Positions 26,313-34,650 of a stretch of DNA of 64,000 nt are shown here, piece after piece (the first letter of the stretch is position 1; each line of letters starts with the position of its first letter). The stretch covers positions 1 to 64,000 of the forward strand of contig NZ_JHQS01000013.1 in the NCBI RefSeq assembly GCF_014843845.1, read 5' to 3'. Position numbers and translations under genes: made by a program. The notes under the pieces are model-generated. The model did not search any database, was not told where the DNA came from, and saw only the letters and a program-made list of their open reading frames with translations. Source of the stretch: Mesorhizobium amorphae. Lineage in GTDB: Bacteria; Pseudomonadota; Alphaproteobacteria; Rhizobiales; Rhizobiaceae.

Positions 26313-27158
26313 ATGGCAGCATCACTATTCGGCGGCATCGGGCCGGGTTCACAGCCAGGCGAAGAGGACGGCGGCGACTTGCAGTATATGGAAATGCCGA
26401 AGGGCATGGCGACCTCTGCGACACCCGTGTTGCCGGAGAAGGAAAATGTCGCCGGCCTCGAAGCTGCTTTGGCGGTGCTCTCCGCGCTAGCCGAAAGCCT
26501 CGGCCGGTCCTCGCCGGATTGCGAAAACGCGGTGCATGATCTTTCCGGCCTCGACCGCGCCAATCGTGCGCTGATCGACCAGGCGCTGGGCGAGGGCGAG
26601 GTCTCGATCATCTGCGGTGACGACCTGCAGGCTCAGGAGTCGGTGCTCACCGGTATCTGGCGCGTGCGCCAGACCGGACCGGATGGCAGGCTCGTGCGCG
26701 ATTTCGTCGAGATCGGCGCCTTTCCCTCGGCCGTGCTGGAGAGGGCCTTCGCCGGCTGCCGCAATACGCTCGCTGTGCCGACGACCTATCCGATGGGCGT
26801 CTTCAACGCGCCGCCGCTGATTTCGGAGCTCAATGACCGCATCCCGCTCGTCGGGCTCGGCGTCGGGCCGCACGTCATAAACCTGTCGCTGCTGCCGCAC
26901 ACTGAAGAGGACCTGACCTTCTTCGACGGCCTGCTTGGCCAGGGGCCGGTGATCGTGCTGTCGCGTGGCTACGGCAATTGCCGCGTGACCTCGACGGCGA
27001 CGCGCTGCGTCTGGTGGGTGCGCTTCTTCAATTCGACCGACGATCTCATCCTCAACACGATCGAGGTCACGGCCTTGCCGGAGGTGGTCCGCGCCGCGCC
27101 CGAGGATATTGCCGACAGCCGCCAGCGGCTCCTCGAAATCCTGGAGGTCTACCAGTGA
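26313..27158 (+). CDS. hupH: Hydrogenase expression/maturation protein HupH
   Basis: 281 residues of the HupH/HyaF family, involved in maturation of the small subunit Fe-S clusters. Visible family features are the acidic N-terminal region, EGEVSIICGDD, ETG-like VEIGAFPSAVLERAF, and RCVWWVRFFNSTDDLILNTIEV near the end. Its stop overlaps the GTG start of hupI. Confidence 0.9.
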   Translation: MAASLFGGIGPGSQPGEEDGGDLQYMEMPKGMATSATPVLPEKENVAGLEAALAVLSALAESLGRSSPDCENAVHDLSGLDRANRALIDQALGEGEVSIICGDDLQAQESVLTGIWRVRQTGPDGRLVRDFVEIGAFPSAVLERAFAGCRNTLAVPTTYPMGVFNAPPLISELNDRIPLVGLGVGPHVINLSLLPHTEEDLTFFDGLLGQGPVIVLSRGYGNCRVTSTATRCVWWVRFFNSTDDLILNTIEVTALPEVVRAAPEDIADSRQRLLEILEVYQ

Positions 27159-27376
27159 ACGACTCCTTCTTTGCCGGTTCCTATGGCGGCGACAATGCCA
27201 AGATCGACCCGATGTCGCGGCTCGAATGCAGGATTTGCTGGCATGTCTACGACCCGGCCGAGGGCGACGACTACTGGCAGATCTCGCCCGGCACGCCCTT
27301 CGCCGAACTGCCGGCGCACTGGAGCTGCCCTACCTGCGACGGCTCCAAGCAGGGCTTCATGGTCGTGAGCGATTGA
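27155..27376 (+). CDS. hupI: Rubredoxin HupI
   Basis: 73 residues from a GTG at 27155 that overlaps the hupH stop. Two iron-binding CxxC pairs, CRICWHVYDPAEGD and CPTCDG, define a rubredoxin with an N-terminal extension typical of HupI. It is thought to support electron transfer or protection during HupS cluster assembly under oxygen. Confidence 0.93.
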   Translation: MNDSFFAGSYGGDNAKIDPMSRLECRICWHVYDPAEGDDYWQISPGTPFAELPAHWSCPTCDGSKQGFMVVSD

Positions 27377-27377
27377 C

Positions 27378-27959
27378 ATGGATCATTCGCAAACCGTCGC
27401 TGCCCGTCTAGAGTTCGTGTTTCAGCGGATCGAACGGACGGCCATGGCAGGAATTCCGATCCTCAATCCGGCACTTTGCGTCAGCGCGGTGGGCATGCGG
27501 CAGTGGCAGGGCGAATGGCTCGCGGTTCTCGTCACGCCCTGGTTTATGAACCTCGTGTTTCTACCTTCTGACGACGGGCAAGCGCCCCCGCGCGTGCCCA
27601 CGGGCACGAAGGAGCATGTTTCATTCCCGGCGGGCCGGTTCGAGTTCATCCAGGCCTATGAAGAGCAGCTCGGCTGCTACCGCATGTGCTCGCTGTTCTC
27701 GCCAATGTTCGAATTCGCCGACCAGGACGGTGCGCAAGAGGCCGGGCGGCAGGTGCTTGCGGAACTGTTCAATCGTGAGGCGGAAGAAGACGAAGACGGC
27801 GACATGGTCCGTCGCGGTCTCCCGGCACCTGCCGCGCGGCGGGTCTCATACGGGCCGTCAACCGGCAAGCGCGCTTGGCCGTCACTGCAGATGCTCGGGC
27901 TGGCGGATGCTACGCCACTTGATCGCTTCGCACCCGCCAGCCCAAAGGTGCACCAGTGA
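27378..27959 (+). CDS. hupJ: Hydrogenase assembly chaperone HupJ (HybE family)
   Basis: 193 residues. Recognisable by IPILNPALCVSAVGMRQWQG and the WLAVLVTPWFMNLVFLPS motif of the [NiFe] hydrogenase assembly chaperone family. The C-terminal 60 residues are low in conservation. It starts two bases after hupI and overlaps the GTG start of hupK by four bases. Confidence 0.9.
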   Translation: MDHSQTVAARLEFVFQRIERTAMAGIPILNPALCVSAVGMRQWQGEWLAVLVTPWFMNLVFLPSDDGQAPPRVPTGTKEHVSFPAGRFEFIQAYEEQLGCYRMCSLFSPMFEFADQDGAQEAGRQVLAELFNREAEEDEDGDMVRRGLPAPAARRVSYGPSTGKRAWPSLQMLGLADATPLDRFAPASPKVHQ

Positions 27960-29104
27960 GCGTTGATGGCCGCGTCTCCATCGATCTCGTCTGCGATGGC
28001 GGTCGCGTTGTGGAAGCCATCGTTATGCCGCCGCGCCCGATTGCGCTTGGTCCGGTCGTGCGAGGCCGGCCGGCGAGGGAGGTCGTCTCGGTGATCGGCT
28101 CGCTGTTCAGTGTCTGTGGTATTGCGCAGTCGGCGGCGAGCGTCGAGGCAGCCGAAGCGGCCCTGGAGATCGGGACGGACCGGCGCACGAAACAAGCGCG
28201 GCGGCTTCTTGTCTTTGCCGAGACGCTGCGCGAGCATCTGCTGCGCATTGGCTTGGATACTGCCAGTCTCGCGGGCGAGCCTGCGGACGGTAAATCTGCG
28301 CACGGTAAAACCCTGCGCCGGGCTATGGCCCTGCCGCAGCGCCTCAAGCAGGCGCTTTTTCCAGGCGGGAATGCGTTCGTTCCCGGCGTATGCGTGGGGA
28401 TGCCGGGTGCGGAAGCCGCCGAAACGGCCGCCGAAGCGAGCAATCTAACGCAGTCCGTGGTCTACGAGGGCGAAAAGCCGCTTGGCGAGATGGATCGCGA
28501 TGCCTTCGCGGGGTGGGCTATGGAGCGCAGCACGGTTGCGGCCCGCCTCATCGCGCCGGTCCTGGCAAGGGGCTGGGCCATGATAGGCCACCCCGAAACG
28601 ACAAATGGGGGAAACGGACATTTTCTGAAGGAAGCGTCGGCCGACACGAGCTGCCTCGCCAGGCAGGCCGGTGCGCCGCTCGTTCGCGCTTTCCTTTCCG
28701 AAAACGGTGGAGCCGGGCTGGCCGCACGGCTGGCCGCCCGCTTGGTCGAGGCATCGAAGCTGCCGGGGCAGATCGCCGGAGAGCTCGCGGCCCTGCGGGA
28801 TGTCGCGGACGGGTCCGAAGTGCCTACGTGCGAAGTCTTTCGCGACGAGAACGGGGGCCGCTTTGCTACCGCCTTCGCCGAGGCAGCACGCGGCCGGCTG
28901 GAACATCGGATTGTTTTGAACGACGACCGTATCGCCGACTACGCTATCACGGCTCCGACCAGCATTCATTTCGCCGAGAGCGGCATTGCCGCGCGCTCGC
29001 TTTCGGCGCTCGCTGCATCCAGGCGTGAAGATCTGGCGGTCCAGGCCGATCTCCTGGTCCGGGCCATCGACCCCTGCGTCGGCTACGATGTGAGGTTCGG
29101 CTGA
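27956..29104 (+). CDS. hupK: Hydrogenase maturation protein HupK
   Basis: 382 residues from a GTG. HupK resembles a degenerate hydrogenase large subunit and serves as a scaffold for cofactor assembly. The C-terminal [14 protein letters not shown] echoes the DPCxxC end of HupL. Position directly before hypA matches other rhizobial clusters. Confidence 0.88.
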   Translation: MSVDGRVSIDLVCDGGRVVEAIVMPPRPIALGPVVRGRPAREVVSVIGSLFSVCGIAQSAASVEAAEAALEIGTDRRTKQARRLLVFAETLREHLLRIGLDTASLAGEPADGKSAHGKTLRRAMALPQRLKQALFPGGNAFVPGVCVGMPGAEAAETAAEASNLTQSVVYEGEKPLGEMDRDAFAGWAMERSTVAARLIAPVLARGWAMIGHPETTNGGNGHFLKEASADTSCLARQAGAPLVRAFLSENGGAGLAARLAARLVEASKLPGQIAGELAALRDVADGSEVPTCEVFRDENGGRFATAFAEAARGRLEHRIVLNDDRIADYAITAPTSIHFAESGIAARSLSALAASRREDLAVQADLLVRAIDPCVGYDVRFG

Positions 29105-29445
29105 TGCACGAGATGGCGATATGCGAGAGCATCCGTGGCATCCTCGAGGAAGAGGCCGCCAGACAGGATTTTCGGAAGGTGGGCCGCGTCTGCCTGGAAA
29201 TCGGGCGGCTATCCGATGTCGAGGTCGAGGCGCTGAAGTTCGGCTTCGATGTCGTCATGCGTGGCTCTCTGGCGGAAGACGCAAGACTGGAAATCGTCGA
29301 GACGGAAGGCAGGGCCTGGTGCATGCCTTGCGGTCAGAGCGTGCCGATCGCGGCCCGCTTCGATCCATGCCCCGACTGCGGAAGCCATCAGTTGCAGGTG
29401 ACCGGCGGCGGGGAAATGAAGATCAGGGAATTGGAGGTGAGCTGA
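29104..29445 (+). CDS. hypA: Nickel-insertion protein HypA
   Basis: 113 residues starting [10 protein letters not shown]: the N-terminal MHE binds nickel. The zinc site uses CMPCG and CPDCG. It delivers nickel to HupL together with HypB. Overlaps hupK and hypB by one base each. Confidence 0.95.
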   Translation: MHEMAICESIRGILEEEAARQDFRKVGRVCLEIGRLSDVEVEALKFGFDVVMRGSLAEDARLEIVETEGRAWCMPCGQSVPIAARFDPCPDCGSHQLQVTGGGEMKIRELEVS

Positions 29446-30335
29446 TGTGCACTGTTTGCGGATGTGGCGAGGGCGAGGTCCGGATCGAGGGCAAGGCGCA
29501 TGGCCGTCACCATCATCACGGCCACGAGGGCCATGATCACCACCACGATCATGATCATGGCCCCCATCATCATCATCACGATCATGTGCACGATTGTGGC
29601 TCGGGCCCCGCTGGCACCCATGCGCCGGGCATGAGCCAGGCGCGGATGGTCAAGCTGGAAAAGGATATCCTTTCCAAGAACAACGAGTATGCCGATGCGA
29701 ACAGAAAAATGTTCGCCAAGCGCGGCGTGCTTGCGCTCAACCTCGTCTCCAGCCCCGGCTCTGGCAAAACGACGCTGCTTTGCCGCACGATCGACGCACT
29801 GAGGGGCAAGTTGCCGATCGCCGTGATTGAGGGCGACCAGCAGACTTCCAACGATGCCGACCGCATCCGCGCCACCGGTGCGCCCGCGATCCAGGTCAAC
29901 ACCGGCAAGGGCTGCCACCTCGACGCGCATATGGTCGGCCATGCCGCAAATCACCTCGACCTTGCCGAAGGCGGCCTGCTCCTCGTCGAAAACGTGGGAA
30001 ACCTCGTCTGTCCGGCGGGGTTCGATCTCGGCGAGGCGCACAAGGTGGTGGTGCTCTCAGTCACCGAGGGCGAGGACAAGCCATTGAAATATCCCGACAT
30101 GTTCGCCGCCGCCGATCTCATGATCCTCAACAAGACAGACCTGTTGCCGCATCTCGACTTCGACGTGGAGGCCTGCATCGCCAACGCCCGAAAGGTGAAC
30201 CCGCGGATTAAGGTGCTGAGGGTTTCCGCGCGCACGGGCGAGGGGATGTCGGACTGGACGGCCTGGATCGGGGCGGCCCGCGCCATGGCGCTAGCCGGCC
30301 ATCCGCTGGCGGCCGAGCTCAAGGGCGCAGCCTGA
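29445..30335 (+). CDS. hypB: Nickel-loading GTPase HypB with His-rich domain
   Basis: 296 residues from the ATG at 29445 (the longer frame from 29121 is a shadow of hypA). The N-terminal MCTVCGC nickel motif is followed by a histidine-rich stretch at about 19-55 that stores nickel. The G domain then shows [33 protein letters not shown] and NKTDLLP. It inserts or stores nickel for HupL. The storage domain may matter more than usual because the nickel permease gene hupE is broken. Confidence 0.95.
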   Translation: MCTVCGCGEGEVRIEGKAHGRHHHHGHEGHDHHHDHDHGPHHHHHDHVHDCGSGPAGTHAPGMSQARMVKLEKDILSKNNEYADANRKMFAKRGVLALNLVSSPGSGKTTLLCRTIDALRGKLPIAVIEGDQQTSNDADRIRATGAPAIQVNTGKGCHLDAHMVGHAANHLDLAEGGLLLVENVGNLVCPAGFDLGEAHKVVVLSVTEGEDKPLKYPDMFAAADLMILNKTDLLPHLDFDVEACIANARKVNPRIKVLRVSARTGEGMSDWTAWIGAARAMALAGHPLAAELKGAA

Positions 30336-30580
30336 TGTGCCTGGCCATTCCCGCCCGCGTCGTTGAACTGCTCGATGACGACATGGCCGTGGTCGCGTTC
30401 GACACGGTCAGGAAGCGCATCTCGCTCGCGCTTGTCGACGACGTTGCGGTCGGCGATTTCGTGCTCGTCCATGTCGGTTATGCGCTCCACAAGGTGAGCC
30501 CCGAGGAGGCCGAGCGCACGCTGCAGCTAATGGCCGAAGCGGGGGAGCTGGAGGGGGAGCTGGAGGAGATTTCGGCGTGA
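30335..30580 (+). CDS. hypC: Hydrogenase maturation chaperone HypC
   Basis: 81 residues beginning [11 protein letters not shown], with Cys2 essential for binding HypD and the large-subunit precursor, and the conserved HVGYALHKVS segment. It shuttles the Fe(CN)2CO unit. It overlaps hypB by one base and hypD by four. Confidence 0.95.
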   Translation: MCLAIPARVVELLDDDMAVVAFDTVRKRISLALVDDVAVGDFVLVHVGYALHKVSPEEAERTLQLMAEAGELEGELEEISA

Positions 30581-31722
30581 AATATATCGATGAATATCGC
30601 GACCACGAGCTTGCGAAGACCATCGCCGGCGCCATCGCGACCGAGGCTGATCCGGAAAAGAGCTATCATTTCATGGAGTTCTGCGGTGGGCACACGCATG
30701 CGATCTTTCGCTACGGCGTGCAGGACCTGATACCGCAGAACGTGCATTTCGTGCACGGACCCGGATGCCCCGTTTGCGTGCTTCCCATCTCTCGCCTCGA
30801 CGATGCGGTGGAACTCGCCGAGCGGCACGGGGTCATCCTTTGCACCTATGGCGACATGATGCGCGTGCCGGGCACCAAGCAACGCAGCCTGATCCGCGCC
30901 AAGGCGGACGGAGCGGATGTCCGCATGGTCTATTCAACGCTCGATGCCTTGAAGATCGCGCGTGAAAACCCCGAGCGGCAAATCGTCTTCTTCGCCATCG
31001 GCTTCGAAACCACGACGCCGCCGACGGCCGTCGCGATCAAGACGGCGCAAGCCGAGGGGTTCAAGAATTTCAGCGTGTTCTGCAACCATGTGCTCACGCC
31101 GGCCGCGATCTCTCACATTCTTGAATCGCCGGAAGTGCGGAAGCTGGGCGTCGTCAAGATCGACGGGTTCCTGGGACCTTCGCACGTCTCCTCCGTGATC
31201 GGCTCGCAGCCATATGAATTCTTTGCTGAGGAATTCCAGAAGCCGGTTGTCATCGCCGGCTTCGAGCCGCTGGACGTCATGCAGTCCGTTCTGATGCTGA
31301 TCCGGCAGGTCAATGAAGACCGGCACGAGGTCGAGAACGAATATACCCGCGTCGTGACCGAGGAGGGCAACCTCAGGGCGCAGGCACTGGTGAGCGAGGT
31401 CTTCGAACTGCGCAAGACCTTTGACTGGCGCGGCCTCGGCACCGTGCCCTACAGCGCTCTGCGCATCCGCGACGCTTATGCCGATTTCGACGCCGAGAAG
31501 CGCTTCGAGCTGTCGGTCAAGGCTTCGCGCGAGGTGAAGTCCTGCGAATGCCAGTCGATCCTGCGCGGGGTGAAGAAGCCGACCGACTGCAAGCTGTTCG
31601 GCACCGTGTGCTTGCCGCAGAACCCGATTGGCTCATGCATGGTCTCCTCCGAGGGCGCCTGCGCGGCCTACTGGACCTATGGCCGTTTCCGCGAGCCGAA
31701 GCCGTTGGAGGCGGCGGAATAA
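30577..31722 (+). CDS. hypD: Fe-(CN)2CO assembly scaffold HypD
   Basis: 381 residues. It carries FMEFCGGHTHAIFRYG, GPGCPVCVLP, TFGDMMRVPG-type (CTYGDMMRVPG), and the C-terminal [4Fe-4S] cysteines in KSCECQSILRGVKKPTDCKLFGTVC. It is the scaffold on which cyanide and CO are added to iron. Confidence 0.95.
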   Translation: MKYIDEYRDHELAKTIAGAIATEADPEKSYHFMEFCGGHTHAIFRYGVQDLIPQNVHFVHGPGCPVCVLPISRLDDAVELAERHGVILCTYGDMMRVPGTKQRSLIRAKADGADVRMVYSTLDALKIARENPERQIVFFAIGFETTTPPTAVAIKTAQAEGFKNFSVFCNHVLTPAAISHILESPEVRKLGVVKIDGFLGPSHVSSVIGSQPYEFFAEEFQKPVVIAGFEPLDVMQSVLMLIRQVNEDRHEVENEYTRVVTEEGNLRAQALVSEVFELRKTFDWRGLGTVPYSALRIRDAYADFDAEKRFELSVKASREVKSCECQSILRGVKKPTDCKLFGTVCLPQNPIGSCMVSSEGACAAYWTYGRFREPKPLEAAE

Positions 31723-32771
31723 TGAGCGCGAACGATCCCAGGCTAGCCGTCACCACCTCGTCGGTCCGCGGCGCGGTGGACATGACGCATGGCGCGGGCG
31801 GCCGTGCGATGGCCGAGCTGATTCGGGATATTTTTCAAAGACATCTGGCCAACGAGTTCCTGGCCCAGGGCAACGACGCGGCCCTGCTCGGCACCGTCTG
31901 CGGACGCCTGGTGATGGCAACGGACGCGCATGTCATCTCGCCTCTGTTCTTTCCGGGCGGGGATATCGGCGCGCTGGCGGTCCACGGCACGATCAACGAC
32001 GTCGCCATGATGGGCGCGCGGCCGCTCTGGCTGTCCGCGTCCTTCATCCTGGAGGAAGGTTTTCCGTTAGCCGAACTGGAAAGAATAGTTGTTTCAATGG
32101 CTTTTGCCGCCCGGGAAGCAGGCGTGCCCGTGGTTACGGGCGACACTAAGGTGGTGGAGAAGGGCAAAGGCGACGGCGTTTTCATCTCCACGACCGGTGT
32201 TGGCGTGCTGGCGAACGGCACTTACGTCTCCGGAAGCAATGCCCGGCCGGGCGATGCAATCCTTGTCTCCGGCAGCATGGGCGACCACGGAGTCGCTATC
32301 CTGTCGAAGCGCGAACACCTTGATTTTGAAACGGAAATCACCTCCGATAGCCAGCCGCTGCACGATTTGGTGGCGGCGATGCTTGCTACCATTCCCGGTA
32401 TCCTGGTGCTGCGTGACCCCACGCGCGGCGGACTGTCGGCGACGCTGAACGAAATCGCGCAGCAGTCCAACGTCGGAATGGTAATCCGGGAAGCGGCGGT
32501 TCCGGTGAAGCCGGAGGTCGCGGCGGCGTGCGAACTGCTCGGCCTCGACCCGCTGAATGTTGCCAACGAAGGCAAGCTGATCGCCATCTGCACGGCGGAA
32601 GACGCGGAGACTTTGCTCGCCGCTATACGCGCTCATCCCAAGGGCCGGGATGCCGCAATCATTGGCGAAATCGTCGCAGACCAGCATGCGCTGGTGCGGA
32701 TGAAAACAAGACTTGGCGGTATGCGCGTGGTCGACTGGATCGCCGGGGAACAGCTTCCGAGGATCTGCTGA
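31722..32771 (+). CDS. hypE: Carbamoyl dehydratase HypE (cyanide ligand synthesis)
   Basis: 349 residues from the ATG overlapping the hypD stop; the longer frame from 31548 is not used. An AIR-synthase-like ATPase with MTHGAGG, GNDAAL-like, and DPTRGGLSATLNEIA. It ends in PRIC, whose terminal Cys is carbamoylated by HypF and dehydrated to thiocyanate. Confidence 0.95.
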   Translation: MSANDPRLAVTTSSVRGAVDMTHGAGGRAMAELIRDIFQRHLANEFLAQGNDAALLGTVCGRLVMATDAHVISPLFFPGGDIGALAVHGTINDVAMMGARPLWLSASFILEEGFPLAELERIVVSMAFAAREAGVPVVTGDTKVVEKGKGDGVFISTTGVGVLANGTYVSGSNARPGDAILVSGSMGDHGVAILSKREHLDFETEITSDSQPLHDLVAAMLATIPGILVLRDPTRGGLSATLNEIAQQSNVGMVIREAAVPVKPEVAAACELLGLDPLNVANEGKLIAICTAEDAETLLAAIRAHPKGRDAAIIGEIVADQHALVRMKTRLGGMRVVDWIAGEQLPRIC

Positions 32772-32773
32772 AG

Positions 32774-34537
32774 ATGCGCATTCTGCTTCTCGTCACCGCC
32801 TTCAACGCCTTGAGCCAGAGGATTTTCGTGGAACTTGGCGAGCACGCACACGAGGTCTCGGTCGAGATGGACGTCAACGATGAGCGGACCATCGAGGCGG
32901 TAGATTTGTTTCGGCCGGACCTCGTCATCGCCCCCTTCCTGAAGCGCGCAATCCCGAAAAAAGTCTATGAAAATCAATGCTGTATGATCGTTCACCCAGG
33001 CATCGTCGGCGACCGCGGCCCCTCCGCGCTGGACTGGGCGATGATGGACGGGGCGACGCAGTGGGGTGTCACGGTGCTGGAAGCGGCGGCCGAAATGGAT
33101 GCCGGGCCGGTCTGGGCGAGCGCCACCTTCGCGATGCGAAAGGCGACGAAATCGAGTCTCTACCGCAATGAGGTGACCGACGCGGCGGTGACGGCGGTGC
33201 TCGAAGCGATCGCGCGGTTCGAGCAGGGCGAAAAGCCAATTGCCTCGGAAGAACCATCTGTTGCGCGCCTTGGCCGGTGGCGGGACGCGATCAAACAGGC
33301 GGACCGGCGGATCAATTGGGCTGTCGACACGACCGAAACGGTGCTGAAGAATATCGCAGCAGCGGACGGCGCGCCGGGCGTGCGGGACAATTTTTTCGGC
33401 GAAACGGTCTTCCTTTTCGACGCGCGAGAGGCACGTAAACCGGGGGGTGACGTGCCTCTCGCGCGGGGTGAGCGGGGCAAGATATCGCTCCGGGAGCCGG
33501 GAGCGGTCGTCGCCAGAAGCGGGCCGGCGATCGCCCTCGCCACCGTCGACGGCGCGTTGTGGATCGGCCATGTCCGGCACCCCAATTCGCCGCACCCGTT
33601 CAAGCTGCCGGCGACCATGGTCTTCGCGAAGGAAGTTGCAGGCCTGCCGGAGATCCCGCCCAATTCACCGGGCGGATATCAGGACATCATCTACGAAGAA
33701 GACAGTGCGGTCGGCTATCTGCACTTCCCCTTCTATAACGGTGCAATGGGAAAGGACGCCTGTCGAAGACTTTTGGACGTTTATACAAAAGCGACGGAGC
33801 GTCCGACCAGGGCGATCGTGCTGTGCGGAGGACCTCAGTTCTGGTCCAACGGGCTCGACCTCAACCGGATCGAGGCGGCCGACAGCGCGGCCGACGAGTC
33901 CTGGGTCACCATCAATGCCATCGACGACCTCGCCGAGGCGATCATCCGCACGACAAGCCACATCACCGTAGCAGCGCTTGCCGCAAATGCGGGAGCGGGC
34001 GGCGTGTTTCTCGCCCGCGGCACCGACCAGGTCTGGATGCGCTCGAGCGTCATCCTCAACCCGCATTACAAGGACATGGGCAATCTCTACGGCTCGGAGT
34101 TCTGGACCTATCTCCTGCCGAACTGCTGCGGGTCTGAGAATGCCCGCCGGATCGCGGCGGCGCGCCTGCCGATGGGTGCGAAAGAGGCGCTGAATCTGAA
34201 TCTGGCCAACCGGGTGTTCGCGGGGGCAAGCGAACTGTTCATGGCGCAAGTGAGGGCGTCGGCTGCCGCGCTGACCGGGAGCGCAGAGTTTCCGCGGTTG
34301 CTCGCCGAAAAACAAGCCCAGCGCGCAGCCGATGAGGCGGCCAAGCCGCTTTCGGCCTATCGCAAGGAGGAGCTTTCGCGGATGCGCCGCAATTTCTACG
34401 GCTTCGACCCGAGCTACCACGTCGCGCGGCATAATTTCGTGCACAAGGTGCCGAAGTCGCGCACCCCAGTGACGATCGCCCGCCACCGCGACGTCGCCTG
34501 GCAGGCCGGCCGGGAGGAGATGAGGAAGGCATCGTGA
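32774..34537 (+). CDS. hypX: HypX/HoxX, CO ligand synthesis from formyl-tetrahydrofolate
   Basis: 587 residues from the ATG at 32774, two bases after hypE. The N-terminal half is formyltransferase-like (MRILLLVTAFNALSQRIF, HPGIVGDRGPSALDWAMMDG). The C-terminal half is an enoyl-CoA-hydratase-like domain (GNANAGAGG-type, here ANAGAGGVFLARGTDQVW). HypX makes CO for the active site under oxygen-containing conditions. Its stop overlaps a GTG that opens the HoxA remnant. Confidence 0.93.
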   Translation: MRILLLVTAFNALSQRIFVELGEHAHEVSVEMDVNDERTIEAVDLFRPDLVIAPFLKRAIPKKVYENQCCMIVHPGIVGDRGPSALDWAMMDGATQWGVTVLEAAAEMDAGPVWASATFAMRKATKSSLYRNEVTDAAVTAVLEAIARFEQGEKPIASEEPSVARLGRWRDAIKQADRRINWAVDTTETVLKNIAAADGAPGVRDNFFGETVFLFDAREARKPGGDVPLARGERGKISLREPGAVVARSGPAIALATVDGALWIGHVRHPNSPHPFKLPATMVFAKEVAGLPEIPPNSPGGYQDIIYEEDSAVGYLHFPFYNGAMGKDACRRLLDVYTKATERPTRAIVLCGGPQFWSNGLDLNRIEAADSAADESWVTINAIDDLAEAIIRTTSHITVAALAANAGAGGVFLARGTDQVWMRSSVILNPHYKDMGNLYGSEFWTYLLPNCCGSENARRIAAARLPMGAKEALNLNLANRVFAGASELFMAQVRASAAALTGSAEFPRLLAEKQAQRAADEAAKPLSAYRKEELSRMRRNFYGFDPSYHVARHNFVHKVPKSRTPVTIARHRDVAWQAGREEMRKAS

Positions 34538-34650
34538 GCCACCTGCCGGGCATATTGACCGTCGACGACGAAATCCGCTCGCTGGAGGCGCTGCGGCGCA
34601 TCCTGAGCGAGGATTTCGACGTCCCGTGCATAGTGTGCACGGTGCACTGA
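34534..34650 (+). pseudogene. hoxA: HoxA/HupR-type response regulator, reduced to 38 N-terminal codons
   Basis: From a GTG at 34534 the frame reads VSHLPGILTVDDEIRSLEAL and then RRILSEDFDV, the first half of a receiver domain. It then runs into unrelated sequence and stops at 34648. HoxA is a sigma-54 activator of hup genes in free-living cells and normally has about 480 residues at this place between hypX and later genes. The remnant ends at a junction with repeated GTGCAC (34635-34640, 34642-34647), which may mark the deletion point. HypF starts on the last base of its stop codon. Confidence 0.75.
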
